Assembly: GCA_964517135.1 (NCBI GenBank) | Contig: CAZFBA010000003.1 | Location: forward strand, 140,863-204,862 | Origin: CAZFBA01 sp964517135 | GTDB lineage: Bacteria; Cyanobacteriota; Vampirovibrionia; JBFMGH01 | DNA: 64,000 nucleotides | Direction of reading: 5' to 3' | Part shown: positions 19,423 through 27,855 of the stretch, piece after piece | How positions within the stretch are numbered: the stretch's first letter is position 1 | Layout: the number at the start of each line of letters is the position of its first letter | The notes under the pieces: model-generated | What the model saw: the letters and a program-made list of their open reading frames with translations, nothing else | The model's database searches: none | What the model was told of the DNA's origin: nothing | Program-made: the position numbers and the translations under genes

Positions 19423-20138
19423 GAAACAACAATGGTTTAAACCTTCTTGAGATATTGATAACAATGGTAATTGTTGCTGTCATCTTTTTACCTATGATTG
19501 ACATGCTTAATACTGCATTTGTGGCTGAATATAAAAACCGTATGAACGTTCAGGCTAAAGAAGCAAGAGAAAATGCTTTGAGCAGAATGACTTCAATACT
19601 TAAAGAAGCTTCTCGCATTGCTGATGGGCCTGTTACCATTAAAACTGAAAAAGGAACCCATTCTATTTCTTCTGGAAATATGGCTGTCATTGCTTATGTA
19701 CCGGTCTATGATAAATATACTCACGAGGTCAGCCAGAGCGGAGGACAAACTGAGTTTAATGGCTTCGCTTATGCCCTTATTCCTGAAACTGATTACTTTG
19801 ATAACGGTACTAGCGGAAAATACGTTATGGTTGAAGCCAGTATCAATACTTATTGCACACCTTCAGAAACTTCTGATTTTAAACCTGATAGTGATTGCGT
19901 TACAGACTGGTCTTCAGGGCAGACAAATGTTTTGTTTGAAGGGGCTATGCCTGCACTGATGCCTGTTTATGACTCTCCTTTTTCACTAAGCTCTTCTAAT
20001 GATGTTGATTATGACAATATTGAAGTAGCTTTTGGTGTTAAAGATGGTATTGTATATTACCCATCAACAAGTGGAACCAGCTTAACAGAAGATAAAATTC
20101 AATCTATAAATATATTTTGCAGAAGTGTAACTTTTTAA
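19419..20138 (+). CDS. Type IV pilin-like minor pseudopilin (PilW/GspJ-like position)
   Basis: 239 aa. A very short leader MRNNNG is followed by LNLLEILITMVIVAVIFLPM, again with Glu at mature position 5. The remaining ~200 residues are a larger globular head with a Cys pair (YCTPSETSDFKPDSDC) that may form a disulfide. The start is TTG at 19419, inside the previous gene's TGA stop, with AGAGG upstream. This gene is the second of a three-gene minor-pilin operon. A larger head in the second position is usual for PilW/GspJ, but the match to a named family is by layout, not clear identity. Confidence 0.8.
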   Translation: MRNNNGLNLLEILITMVIVAVIFLPMIDMLNTAFVAEYKNRMNVQAKEARENALSRMTSILKEASRIADGPVTIKTEKGTHSISSGNMAVIAYVPVYDKYTHEVSQSGGQTEFNGFAYALIPETDYFDNGTSGKYVMVEASINTYCTPSETSDFKPDSDCVTDWSSGQTNVLFEGAMPALMPVYDSPFSLSSSNDVDYDNIEVAFGVKDGIVYYPSTSGTSLTEDKIQSINIFCRSVTF

Positions 20139-20158
20139 TCATAAAGAGAGGAAAGAGT

Positions 20159-21997
20159 ATGAACAAAAACATGGGTTCAACGCTTTTAATCGTCTTGTTT
20201 ATAGCACTTGTTGCTCTGGCAATATCTATTTCAATGATGCAATTGACGACTTCAAAAACCACTATGGCAGTCAATAACAAATATGCACTGCAAGCTTATT
20301 ATGCTGCTGAAGCAGGCATGAATAAAGCTATACTTGAACTTACTAATTATGCAGGTAATCTTCAAACTGTTACAAATGCTGACCTCAATAACCTTGCTGA
20401 CGAAAACACAAAAGCTGCAATGGGTTCCAGTAACGATATTGAGTATTATGTTGAGCTTCAGAATCAATCTGCTGACCAGATTACTGTTAGTGCTACGGGA
20501 GAATATAAAGGCTTTCGCAAGCGACTGATAAGCCGCCTGGAACGTGATACTTCATCTGCTTTTGATTATGGCCTTTTATCTGATAAGTATATTGATATTT
20601 CTACTGGCAAAATAACTTTCCAGATGGATATTCACACCAACTGTGAGATTTTCTCTAACGGTAATGCTGATAACTATGATCGACTGGGTACAACTTCTAC
20701 TGCTACAGCTAGTGCTCTTAACAATTGTCCATCATTTAGCAGCAAAGGTAATAGTCAGGGCAGTGGAGGAAAGGGAAATACAAGGACTAACGAATTCTGG
20801 GGTGTTTATGGTGATGAAGTTGACGTACCGGACGTTAATTTTACCTATTTTTACCAGGAAGCACTTACTGATGGCTGGATCTTTACAGCTCAAGACTTTT
20901 CATCAACTCCCAATCTTCGTGTTCAAACAACAGGTACAACTCTTTCAGCTCTTCCGTTTGAAAGAAAAGAAACTTATATTGCTAATACAAACCTGCCCGC
21001 TAACTATGTTATGAGTATGGCTTCATTAAATATTAATACTAAAACAGCAGGGTTGGCTTCAGTTAATATGCCGGCTAAACCATTTGAAAACATTATTGGT
21101 CTTGCTATCAGACAGTTTGGCCTTTTTGATATAAATAATTATGCATCTCTATATTTTAATAATAACTATGCTAAATATGTTATTGCAGGCGGTCAGGGAA
21201 AAGCAGTAGGCCATGAAGATGATCCCGATCCAACACCTGAGCCTACACCAGAACCCACACCTGATGACAGTATTTTTGAAGACCCGGATGATGTTGATTT
21301 TCCTGATGAAGAAGCTGGAAATGAAGATGATAGCTCGTTTTCTGACGAAAGCAGTGATGATAGCGGCAATAAGGGCAAAGGCGGTGGTAATGATAATAGC
21401 AACAGCGGCAACAATAATGCTTCAGGTGGCCCTGGTGATTATGTTATAACTATTGATGCCGGTGATTATGGTGGAAAAGTTCTCTATATAGACAACCCGG
21501 GAGATGCCAGCAGTATAGAAGTCAACTTTAACGGTATTGTTAAAAATCTTGCTATTATTGTTGAAGGAGATGGTGCACTTATGTTTCATGGTGCAGACCT
21601 TGGCAGTGGAAACCCACATGATGTACCTGATGATCTTGATACTGACGGTAATTTCAAAAGTGGTCACGATCACAGGGGCATAGAAGACTTTATTATTGCA
21701 GCTAATGGCAATATAGAACATTATGGGCGACTGGTTGCCAAATCTGGTCTTTACTGGACCAATGGAGCATACTCTCAAAATGGTCGTGATACATATTTTA
21801 ACTCCAGAATTATTGCTAAAGGCAATATTAGTTCTACCGGTCGTTTTACCATGCTTACTGATGGTAATCTTACCAGCTATGATTTTGCACCTACAATTAT
21901 AAAAGTTATTTCCTGGCGTGAGGTTCCGATTAGTTCAACAAGCAGCTACGGTGCTGGCACTGGCTATTCAGCCGGTGAGAACCAAACAACACAATAA
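20159..21997 (+). CDS. PilX-like protein with low-complexity linker
   Basis: 612 aa from the ATG at 20159, which has GAGAGGAAAG just upstream; an earlier in-frame ATG at 20117 lacks one. Residues about 1-60 (MGSTLLIVLFIALVALAISI then ALQAYYAAEAGMNKAI) match the PilX N-terminal pattern of pilus assembly proteins. The middle is a beta-type domain. Residues about 350-420 are a low-complexity linker, PTPEPTPEPTPDD then Asp/Glu/Ser and Gly/Asn-rich. The C-terminal ~190 residues (VITIDAGDYGGKVLYIDNPG, IIVEGDGALMFHG) resemble a DUF7305-like beta solenoid. With the two pilin genes upstream it likely forms a minor-pilin complex. It ends at a terminator. Confidence 0.82.
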   Translation: MNKNMGSTLLIVLFIALVALAISISMMQLTTSKTTMAVNNKYALQAYYAAEAGMNKAILELTNYAGNLQTVTNADLNNLADENTKAAMGSSNDIEYYVELQNQSADQITVSATGEYKGFRKRLISRLERDTSSAFDYGLLSDKYIDISTGKITFQMDIHTNCEIFSNGNADNYDRLGTTSTATASALNNCPSFSSKGNSQGSGGKGNTRTNEFWGVYGDEVDVPDVNFTYFYQEALTDGWIFTAQDFSSTPNLRVQTTGTTLSALPFERKETYIANTNLPANYVMSMASLNINTKTAGLASVNMPAKPFENIIGLAIRQFGLFDINNYASLYFNNNYAKYVIAGGQGKAVGHEDDPDPTPEPTPEPTPDDSIFEDPDDVDFPDEEAGNEDDSSFSDESSDDSGNKGKGGGNDNSNSGNNNASGGPGDYVITIDAGDYGGKVLYIDNPGDASSIEVNFNGIVKNLAIIVEGDGALMFHGADLGSGNPHDVPDDLDTDGNFKSGHDHRGIEDFIIAANGNIEHYGRLVAKSGLYWTNGAYSQNGRDTYFNSRIIAKGNISSTGRFTMLTDGNLTSYDFAPTIIKVISWREVPISSTSSYGAGTGYSAGENQTTQ

Positions 21998-22014
21998 TTT
22001 TACTGGATACATTA

Positions 22015-22048
22015 TAGAAAAATAGCTCCTTTTTTGGGGCTATTTTTT
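22015..22048 (+). terminator. Terminator after the pilin operon
   Basis: AAAAATAGC(T)CC, a T-rich loop, GG(G)GCTATTTTTT (about 22016-22047). The stem has one small bulge. It lies just after the 21997 stop and overlaps the last bases of the converging minus gene, so it probably works in both directions. Confidence 0.7.
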
Positions 22049-22558
22049 AGTGGCTTGTGGCCTTGGGGTAAAGCATTCATAGAACTCTTTGCGGTGCTGA
22101 TCCTCTGATTCCCAACTTAGGTTGTAAAGTTTAAGCTGGTTTTCCTCATTTATAAAGTATAGATTGAGCAAAACAGTTTGATGTTCATATATAATCGGCT
22201 GAATAGCCTGATAGAAATAGTCTTTTCCTGTGAAAGTATACACAAAGAGACCTTTAAAACCCCGTTTCTCTTTAGGAATAGACTTAACTTCTCCGAGATA
22301 TAGTTCAAGGCAAGAAGGATACTGAAGTAGTTCCCTCTGAATATTCTTATTTTCTGTTATAGCCTTACTGGTCAGGTTTTCATCGGTGAGAAGTTCATAA
22401 AAAGGCTTTTTTTGAAAGTGTTCAAGAGCAAGGTCTGTTTTATGGTCTAAGAGAGCCTTTTGGGGGCTTGTAAGAGTAAATTCCTCACTAATATTAGGGT
22501 TGGGGCAGCAAGCCCCTGTTAAACCTGCAAGCATGAGAGCCAGAAGTAATTTTCTCAA
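22040..22558 (-). CDS. Putative lipoprotein, 172 aa
   Basis: The N-terminus MRKLLLALMLAGLTGAC is a lipoprotein-type signal with Cys at residue 17; the -3 residue is Thr, not the usual Leu, so the lipobox is weak. A second Cys follows (CCPNPN). The body is alpha/beta with no family I recognise. The start is TTG at 22558; GGAGGG lies 10 bases upstream. An out-of-frame ATG closer to that site is not usable. A perfect palindrome at 22600-22613 lies 42 bp upstream and probably controls it. No partner genes are linked. Confidence 0.7.
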   Translation of the reverse strand: MRKLLLALMLAGLTGACCPNPNISEEFTLTSPQKALLDHKTDLALEHFQKKPFYELLTDENLTSKAITENKNIQRELLQYPSCLELYLGEVKSIPKEKRGFKGLFVYTFTGKDYFYQAIQPIIYEHQTVLLNLYFINEENQLKLYNLSWESEDQHRKEFYECFTPRPQATKK

Positions 22559-22599
22559 AAAATTTCATCCCTCCTAATTATTCATTAAAGTATAACTAA

Positions 22600-22613
22600 A
22601 TTGACCGGTCAAT
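22600..22613. promoter_or_regulatory. Perfect 14-bp palindrome ATTGACCGGTCAAT (TetR-type operator candidate)
   Basis: It lies upstream of the lipoprotein gene (start 22558) and upstream of the small plus-strand frame at 22686. It is a compact form of the TTGACCA/TGGTCAA sites seen upstream of tetR at 856-897. TetR-family repressors of HlyD-linked pumps often bind this kind of site. The link is inferred from sequence similarity only. Confidence 0.55.
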
Positions 22614-22685
22614 ATTAATATAAACCTGCTAATTAACCATGTGGTAGATTTAAAAAGAATAATTGTATGAAACTATCAAATAGTA

Positions 22686-22886
22686 ATGTCAAAAAAGGCA
22701 GAATTAAATATGATGAAAGAGCAAAGTTACACTAATATTAATGAAGAATGCCTACTGAAATATTTAAATAATCCTGATAACCTTGGCTTATCTGTTGAAG
22801 TATTAAAAGAGTTATTAAAAGATACTGAAATTAAAGACAAAAAATCCTGTGGTTTATTAGCAAAATACCTGTGGCGTAAAAAATAG
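22686..22886 (+). CDS. Possible small protein, 66 aa
   Basis: Short charged frame with a believable composition: LLKYLNNPDNLGLSVEVLKE then LLKDTEIKDKKSCGLLAKYL, ending WRKK. The predicted structure is helical, with no signal or membrane segment. Ribosome sites are weak: an internal ATG at 22710 (MMKEQ) has AAGG at about 14 bases, slightly better than the first ATG. I do not recognise it. It could be a small lineage-specific protein or a chance frame. Confidence 0.4.
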   Translation: MSKKAELNMMKEQSYTNINEECLLKYLNNPDNLGLSVEVLKELLKDTEIKDKKSCGLLAKYLWRKK

Positions 22887-22910
22887 ATAGTTAATTACAT
22901 ATGTAGGATC

Positions 22911-22950
22911 AGTGCATAACTTAAAATTTTTTCGATTTTCAAAACCCTTG
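22911..22950 (+). repeat. 40-bp dispersed repeat, copy 1
   Basis: AGTGCATAACTT...TTTTTCGATTTTCAAAACCC. It matches the reverse complement of 28632-28671 with 7 differences in 40 positions and no gap. Confidence 0.65.
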
Positions 22951-22971
22951 CCATGGCTAGCACTTAATCAC

Positions 22972-23054
22972 AATTGCCCTGCTAGCTTCGTACGCTCACT
23001 CAAGTTTTCGTTCGCTTGAGCTTTTCTGGAGTCATGTTTGCAGAGGTTATAACC
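22972..23054 (+). repeat. Diverged ~85-bp intergenic repeat, copy 1
   Basis: Matches the reverse complement of 41192-41275. Shared anchors are AATTGCCCTG, CTCACTCAAG and AGTCATGTTTGCAGAGGT, with scattered differences between them. A second shared block, ACCCCTG...GGGTGGGCGGG, follows in both copies but is further away here. Confidence 0.55.
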
Positions 23055-23460
23055 CCTTGCTCCCTCGCTAAAGGAGGGTTTCAGTGCGCCGGGGTGCGTG
23101 ACCGCACTGGACTACAATTGCCCTGAAACCTGACCCCTGAGGGTGGGTGGGCGGGCCCTGAGCTGGCGAAGCCAGCCTCCTGCTTTTAATACATGTTCAG
23201 ACAGCACCAGAAAAATTAGCTCTCCTGCAATACCCTCAAAACTATCAGGCCCAGCAGCAATCTGCTAAATAAACCTTTCCCCCAAAATATTGAAATCTAT
23301 TACTCTGCATAGCAAACACAAACACCAGCCATATACCCTAAAAAAAATTAACCTGTAATGATATGTTTATCTATTTACATTGTGATAATATTATTTAAGA
23401 CAAGTGAATAAACTATTGAGCAAAAAGACTTATTATGAATGCAGGCGAGGTATATAACCG

Positions 23461-24114
23461 GTGAAAAACATTAGAGTAATTCTGGCTGATGATCATACAG
23501 TGTTTCGTCAGGGTTTAAAAAGCCTTTTATCTCTTGAAGAGGATATCAAAGTCGTTAGCGAAGCTGCTAACGGCAAAGAAGCCATTGATTATGCTAAACA
23601 AATGCACCCTGACATAATCATTATGGATATCAATATGCCCATTCTTAATGGCCTTGAAGCAACAAAAAAAATTAAAGAAGAACTACCTAAAACAAAAATT
23701 ATTATTCTCACCAGTCAGGGTGATGATAAAAGCATTTTTAATCTTATAGAAGCTGGCGCAGAGGGCTATTTGCTTAAAGATGTTGCTGCTGAAAACCTCG
23801 TAAGCGCTATTCGTGACGTTCAACAGGGTAAATCTATCTTGCACCCTGAAGTAACTCAAAAATTATTAACACGTTTTGTAAAAAAAGACGATCCTTCTAA
23901 ATCTAAACCCCAGGATCTCCTAACTGATAGAGAAGTAGAAGTTCTTAAAGCTCTTGCAAAAGGATACACCAACCAGCAGATTGCCGAGGAACTCTATATT
24001 TCTCAAAGAACAGTACAAAATCACCTGCATAACATATATAATAAATTAGGTATTAACGGAAGAACTGAAGCTGTTATTTATGCCATTCAGGAAGGTATTA
24101 TTACTAAAGAATAG
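23461..24114 (+). CDS. NarL/FixJ-family response regulator
   Basis: 217 aa. Receiver domain (residues 3-120) has the acidic pair Asp10/Asp11, the phosphorylation site Asp56 in IIIMDINMP, and the conserved Lys in YLLKDV. A linker leads to a LuxR-type helix-turn-helix (about 150-212): LTDREVEVLKALAKGYTNQQ then IAEELYISQRTVQNHLHNIY. The start is GTG at 23461 with GAGG about 12 bases upstream. No histidine kinase is adjacent. The next gene, a peptide-binding lipoprotein, overlaps its 3' end and is likely cotranscribed. Its target genes cannot be read from the sequence. Confidence 0.95.
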   Translation: MKNIRVILADDHTVFRQGLKSLLSLEEDIKVVSEAANGKEAIDYAKQMHPDIIIMDINMPILNGLEATKKIKEELPKTKIIILTSQGDDKSIFNLIEAGAEGYLLKDVAAENLVSAIRDVQQGKSILHPEVTQKLLTRFVKKDDPSKSKPQDLLTDREVEVLKALAKGYTNQQIAEELYISQRTVQNHLHNIYNKLGINGRTEAVIYAIQEGIITKE

Positions 24115-25708
24115 CGTGCTATTGCTAACTATAGCACTTCTTGTAGCAGTTATTTTTACGGGATGTATCAGTTCTAAAAAACAGCCTGAGAAACCCGATA
24201 AGATTGCTAATGCTGAATTTAACCCTCAACCCTTTGTCAGAGAAGATAAATCTGTTGTTAAAGTCTGTCAGAGTGAAACCAGGCCAAAAAGTCTTGACCC
24301 GATAAGCTTTGATAATAAGCTTGATGAGATAACATTCCACATCTTTGATCGTCTGGTCAAGTGGGATGAAAACGGCAAGATCATAAAAGACCTCGCTGAA
24401 GACTTTGAACGACTTGATGATAGAACATTTCTCTTTAAACTGCGTAAAGGCATTAAATTTCATAACGGTGAGCCCTTCGATGCCCGTTCTGTCAGGTTTT
24501 CTATTGAACGTTTAATTGACCCCGCTACAAAATCACCGGGCTATTCACTATTGAGTACTATAAGCAAAGTGGAAATCATTGATCCTTATACTGTTAAAAT
24601 AATTACCTCACAGCCTGATTATCTCTTTATCAGGAAACTGGCACTGGTTCAAATATTACCTGAAAAGTATTTTAAAGAAGCAGGCCCTGAAAAATTCGGA
24701 CAGCACCCCATTGGCACATCTGCTTACAAGTTTAAAGCCTGGAAAGAAGATGGTTCTCTTGTGCTTACAAAAAATGAAAACTACTGGGGCCGAAAAAAAC
24801 CTCGTATACCATCAATAATTTTTAAATTTATTAAAGTCAATAAACTTTCACGGAAAGAACAGCTCGACGCTCTTTTTAATGGCGAAGTGGATCTTATTAC
24901 TGAATTGCCAGGCATACACAGCCTGAAAGTATCCAAAAACCCCCGCACTAAAGTTATTAAAATGCCCAATCAAACAAAAGTACACAAAATGCTCTTTAAC
25001 TCTTCAAGGCCCCCTTTCTCAAACATTAACGCCAGAAAAGCTGTTAATCTAGCCCTGAACAGAGATATATTAATTAAAGTACTGGCTAAAGGCAATGGGC
25101 GCAAGATTGCTACTAATTCTATCAGGCTTGAATTTGGGCACAATCCAGATTTGAAACCTTATCCCTATGATCTGGATCAGGCTAAAGACCTGCTTAAAGA
25201 TATTCCACCTGAACAGCTCAATATTAAAATTGCTGTAACACAGGAAACAGAACTAATTGCACAGGCCGTCAAAAAAGACCTTGAAAGAGTGGGTATAACC
25301 TCAAACTATACGGTTATGAGTGTTAATGAAATGGCTAAAAAACTTTCTACGGCCAAGCATGATGATAATATTACCTGGGATTATGACCTGACAATATACT
25401 CTGGCGTGGATCCATTTATGCATGTAGGCTTTCTATATGGCCTGGCTATCTATTCTAAAGGGCCGTGGTCTACCACTGAAAATGAAGAGGTCGATAGAAT
25501 CTATGAAGAGCTTAAAGTAACTCTGGATAAAGAAAAACAGCTAGAACTTTGCCATAAACTTGAAGAACTTGCATACTATAATTACTGGTATACACCTGTG
25601 TTTCAGGTCATAAGCACTTATGGTGCTGCCAGAGATCTGCACCTGAAAAGCTCTGCAACTTCTTTTATTAATCTGAAAGATGCATACTTCGAGGATGTTG
25701 AAGAATAA
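24080..25708 (+). CDS. ABC transporter substrate-binding lipoprotein (SBP_bac_5 type)
   Basis: 542 aa. The signal VLLLTIALLVAVIFTGC has a lipobox-like end with Cys29. The body is a family 5 extracellular solute-binding protein (oligopeptide, dipeptide or nickel): LDPISFDNKLDEITFHIFDR, FLFKLRKGIKFHNGEPFDAR and GTSAYKFKAW are typical. Two starts are possible: ATG at 24080, inside the response regulator gene, giving a charged N-terminus; or GTG at 24116, two bases after the regulator's stop. I kept the first because it gives a normal basic leader. No permease or ATPase gene is adjacent, so it may serve a distant transporter or act as a sensor. Confidence 0.9.
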   Translation: MPFRKVLLLKNSVLLLTIALLVAVIFTGCISSKKQPEKPDKIANAEFNPQPFVREDKSVVKVCQSETRPKSLDPISFDNKLDEITFHIFDRLVKWDENGKIIKDLAEDFERLDDRTFLFKLRKGIKFHNGEPFDARSVRFSIERLIDPATKSPGYSLLSTISKVEIIDPYTVKIITSQPDYLFIRKLALVQILPEKYFKEAGPEKFGQHPIGTSAYKFKAWKEDGSLVLTKNENYWGRKKPRIPSIIFKFIKVNKLSRKEQLDALFNGEVDLITELPGIHSLKVSKNPRTKVIKMPNQTKVHKMLFNSSRPPFSNINARKAVNLALNRDILIKVLAKGNGRKIATNSIRLEFGHNPDLKPYPYDLDQAKDLLKDIPPEQLNIKIAVTQETELIAQAVKKDLERVGITSNYTVMSVNEMAKKLSTAKHDDNITWDYDLTIYSGVDPFMHVGFLYGLAIYSKGPWSTTENEEVDRIYEELKVTLDKEKQLELCHKLEELAYYNYWYTPVFQVISTYGAARDLHLKSSATSFINLKDAYFEDVEE

Positions 25709-25733
25709 GATTGTTTTTACCCTCCTCACCCAC

Positions 25734-25790
25734 TGTCCGGTTAAATTTTTTCTGAGGGTCTGGGTTTAGGTTCTGCATTGGCCAAAACCC
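25734..25790 (-). repeat. Hairpin-repeat relic related to 57554-57616
   Basis: On the minus strand: GGGTTT...AAACCC arms (25785-25790 and 25762-25767), then CCCTCAG, an A-run and TTTAACCGGACA (25758-25734). The same CCCTCAG/A-run/TTAACCGGACA tail follows the hairpin at 57554. The inner part of this copy is not fully paired. Confidence 0.6.
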
Positions 25791-25806
25791 TAAAAATAAT
25801 CTGGAG

Positions 25807-25834
25807 TTACGCTTTTAAAGCAAAATGGTATAAT
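25807..25834 (+). promoter_or_regulatory. Sigma70-like promoter before the STAS gene
   Basis: TTACGC (25807-25812), a 16-bp spacer, TATAAT (25829-25834), with TGG before the -10 (extended -10). It lies 80 bases before the 25914 start. Confidence 0.5.
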
Positions 25835-25913
25835 AATCTACAAATAATAAACAATAATAATAATGAAAATTATTTATTCTTTGATTATTATATCCCTATA
25901 ATAGGAGAAATAT

Positions 25914-26246
25914 ATGACACAGATAGATATAATAAAATTAGATCAGGAAAGGCTTGACTTTTCAACTATAGTTAATCTGGAAAAAGAAGTCTTTAAGGTT
26001 CTTAAAACCGGAGCTAGAGGCATTATTATAGATTTTAGCAATGTAAGCTACCTTGATAGCAGAGCAGTAGGCATGATGGTTAGTATGAAAATGTTGTGTA
26101 ACAACAAAAAAGTAGCACTGGCAATATGCAACTTGACCCCTGATGTCAGGTATATCTTTAAAGTTACTGCCGTTGATACGGCTATACCAGTATTTGAAAC
26201 CGAAAAAGAAGCTTCTGAGGCACTTATTGAGGAAATAGATGAGTGA
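25914..26246 (+). CDS. STAS-domain protein (anti-sigma factor antagonist-like)
   Basis: 110 aa, the usual size of a single STAS domain. FSNVSYLDSRAVGMMVSMKM holds the expected phosphorylation loop; Ser in YLDSRAVG is the likely acceptor (family form DSSGL/DSTGL), although the second residue is Arg. ATAGGAGAAATAT precedes the ATG. Such proteins are phosphorylated by an anti-sigma kinase and release it when unphosphorylated. Neither kinase nor phosphatase is adjacent. The last 8 bases overlap the next gene, a membrane protein, so the two are translationally coupled. Confidence 0.9.
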   Translation: MTQIDIIKLDQERLDFSTIVNLEKEVFKVLKTGARGIIIDFSNVSYLDSRAVGMMVSMKMLCNNKKVALAICNLTPDVRYIFKVTAVDTAIPVFETEKEASEALIEEIDE

Positions 26247-27762
26247 GAGCAAGTTTTCATTACTGAAAAATCTCTTAACACCATCTATTCTGGATTCTAT
26301 ATTTGTTGTTCTGCTAATATTTATAATCTTTTATGACCAGGGTGCTCAAATATTAAAGGATGGTGATACTGGTTTTCATATTATGACGGGCCGGTATATA
26401 CTTGATAATCTTCAATTTCCTTCTCATGATGTTTTTTCTTATACCTCTTATGGCAAAGAATGGGTGGCTTTTTCATGGGCTACTGGCGTTCTTTTTGCCC
26501 TGATGGATAACCTAGCTGGCCTTAATGGCGTGGTTTTATTAAACCTGCTTGTTTTACTGGCTACCTTTTATATCATCTATCGACTGTTAATGCGCTGTAA
26601 TATTAACTTTTATCTCATGGTCTTTTCGATGGTTTGCCTGATTAGCCTGACTTCTATACACTGGCTCGCCAGACCGCACCTTTTTACAATACTTTTTATG
26701 GCGTTGCTATTTTATATGCTTGAAATCGCAAGAGAAAACAAGAAGATTTATTACTTTATACCTTTAATCATACTGCTATGGGTTAATTTTCATCCTGGTT
26801 TTATTTCGGGATTCTTTCTTTTAGGTGCATATATTGCAGGAAATATCATAGAATACCTGATTGCTAAAGCTGAAGATAGAAAAAGACATCTCCATACAGC
26901 ACGTATTATAAGTATGACAATGCTGGCATCTGTTTTTGTGACAATACTTAACCCATATGGATTTAAGTTATATGCTTATATATATAATACTCTAACTTCC
27001 TACTGGATTGTAAATGCAACAAGAGAATATCTTTCACCAAATTTTCATAATAACTTCTCTGTTATTGTCTACGGTCTGGTTGCTGGAATACTGATAATGG
27101 CCGGACTCTTATCACAAAGAAGGGTTCTTGACATACCCAAAATTTTAATATTGCTTCTATGGATGCATCTTTCACTATTTGCATCAAGAAATATAGCTCT
27201 CTTTGGTATTGTTGCTATACCCTGTATGGCTCTAATGGTACAAAATGTCATTGATTCTCTGGATCTTCAATCACTGAAAGATAAGTCAGAAAAACTTCTT
27301 GTTTCTGAGCGATCACTAAAATGTCACTTTTGGCCTGCTTTGATCTTTATTATTACTGTTATTATTATCCTTAATAATGGCTATTTTTTAGATAAAAAAA
27401 TTCTGGCCTGTGATTTTTCACCAGAAAAAATGCCTGTTAATGCAATGAAATTCATTGAAAAGAACCCCGTAAAAGGCAATATACTCAACCACGATAACTG
27501 GGGAGGCTATCTTATTTATCGATATCCTGATATAAAGGTTTTTATGGATGGTCGCCTTGATATGTATCAGCAAAAATTTCTTGATGATTATCAGCGGGTG
27601 ATTACTCTAAAGCCTGGCTGGCAGGAAGTTTTAATACAACACAACATTGACTGGGCACTGATAAAAAGAAATACACTTTTACGCAATTTCTTGCTACATC
27701 ACCCGGACTGGTTTAAGGTCTATGAAGATAATGTAACAACCATATTTATTTTGAATAAATAG
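26239..27762 (+). CDS. Polytopic membrane protein, GT-C glycosyltransferase-like
   Basis: 507 aa with about ten membrane helices through residue 390 and a soluble C-terminal part. The first outer loop has DGDTGFHIMTGRYILDN followed by PSHDVFSYTSYG, an acidic motif typical of GT-C-type enzymes that use lipid-linked sugars. The C-terminal part has NWGGYLIYRYPDIKVFMDGR, seen in the same uncharacterised family. It overlaps the STAS gene by 8 bases, so its dose may be linked to that gene. No glycan biosynthesis cluster surrounds it; the acceptor is unknown. GT-C is an inference from layout. Confidence 0.75.
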   Translation: MSESKFSLLKNLLTPSILDSIFVVLLIFIIFYDQGAQILKDGDTGFHIMTGRYILDNLQFPSHDVFSYTSYGKEWVAFSWATGVLFALMDNLAGLNGVVLLNLLVLLATFYIIYRLLMRCNINFYLMVFSMVCLISLTSIHWLARPHLFTILFMALLFYMLEIARENKKIYYFIPLIILLWVNFHPGFISGFFLLGAYIAGNIIEYLIAKAEDRKRHLHTARIISMTMLASVFVTILNPYGFKLYAYIYNTLTSYWIVNATREYLSPNFHNNFSVIVYGLVAGILIMAGLLSQRRVLDIPKILILLLWMHLSLFASRNIALFGIVAIPCMALMVQNVIDSLDLQSLKDKSEKLLVSERSLKCHFWPALIFIITVIIILNNGYFLDKKILACDFSPEKMPVNAMKFIEKNPVKGNILNHDNWGGYLIYRYPDIKVFMDGRLDMYQQKFLDDYQRVITLKPGWQEVLIQHNIDWALIKRNTLLRNFLLHHPDWFKVYEDNVTTIFILNK

Positions 27763-27786
27763 CTCTTGAGTCTCAGAATAACTTGT

Positions 27787-27851
27787 AAGTTCTCAGATTC
27801 AAGAATTTGGTGCTGCTGGAATCATTAATACCTTTATTAATCAGAGGTTCT
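27787..27851 (+). repeat. Dispersed repeat, copy 2 of 6997-7067
   Basis: Shares CAGATTCAAGAA, CTGGAATCATTAAT and ATTAATCAGAGGTTC with copy 1, with one 6-base gap. It fills the space between two converging genes. Confidence 0.7.
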
Positions 27852-27855
27852 TTCT

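Larger units (their letters stand above)
22887..23460. other. Intergenic region with repeat copies
   Basis: 574 bases without a credible gene. It contains a 40-bp repeat (22911-22950) and a diverged, GC-richer repeat block (22972-23054, then about 23135-23175). GGTTTCAG (about 23086) and CTGAAACC (about 23133) are inverted arms inside the block. The promoter for the response regulator must lie near the right end. Confidence 0.6.

Noticed and set aside
20117..20158. Earlier start for the PilX-like gene
   Set aside because: It adds 14 residues with no ribosome site and overlaps the previous gene, while ATG 20159 has GAGAGG at a proper distance.
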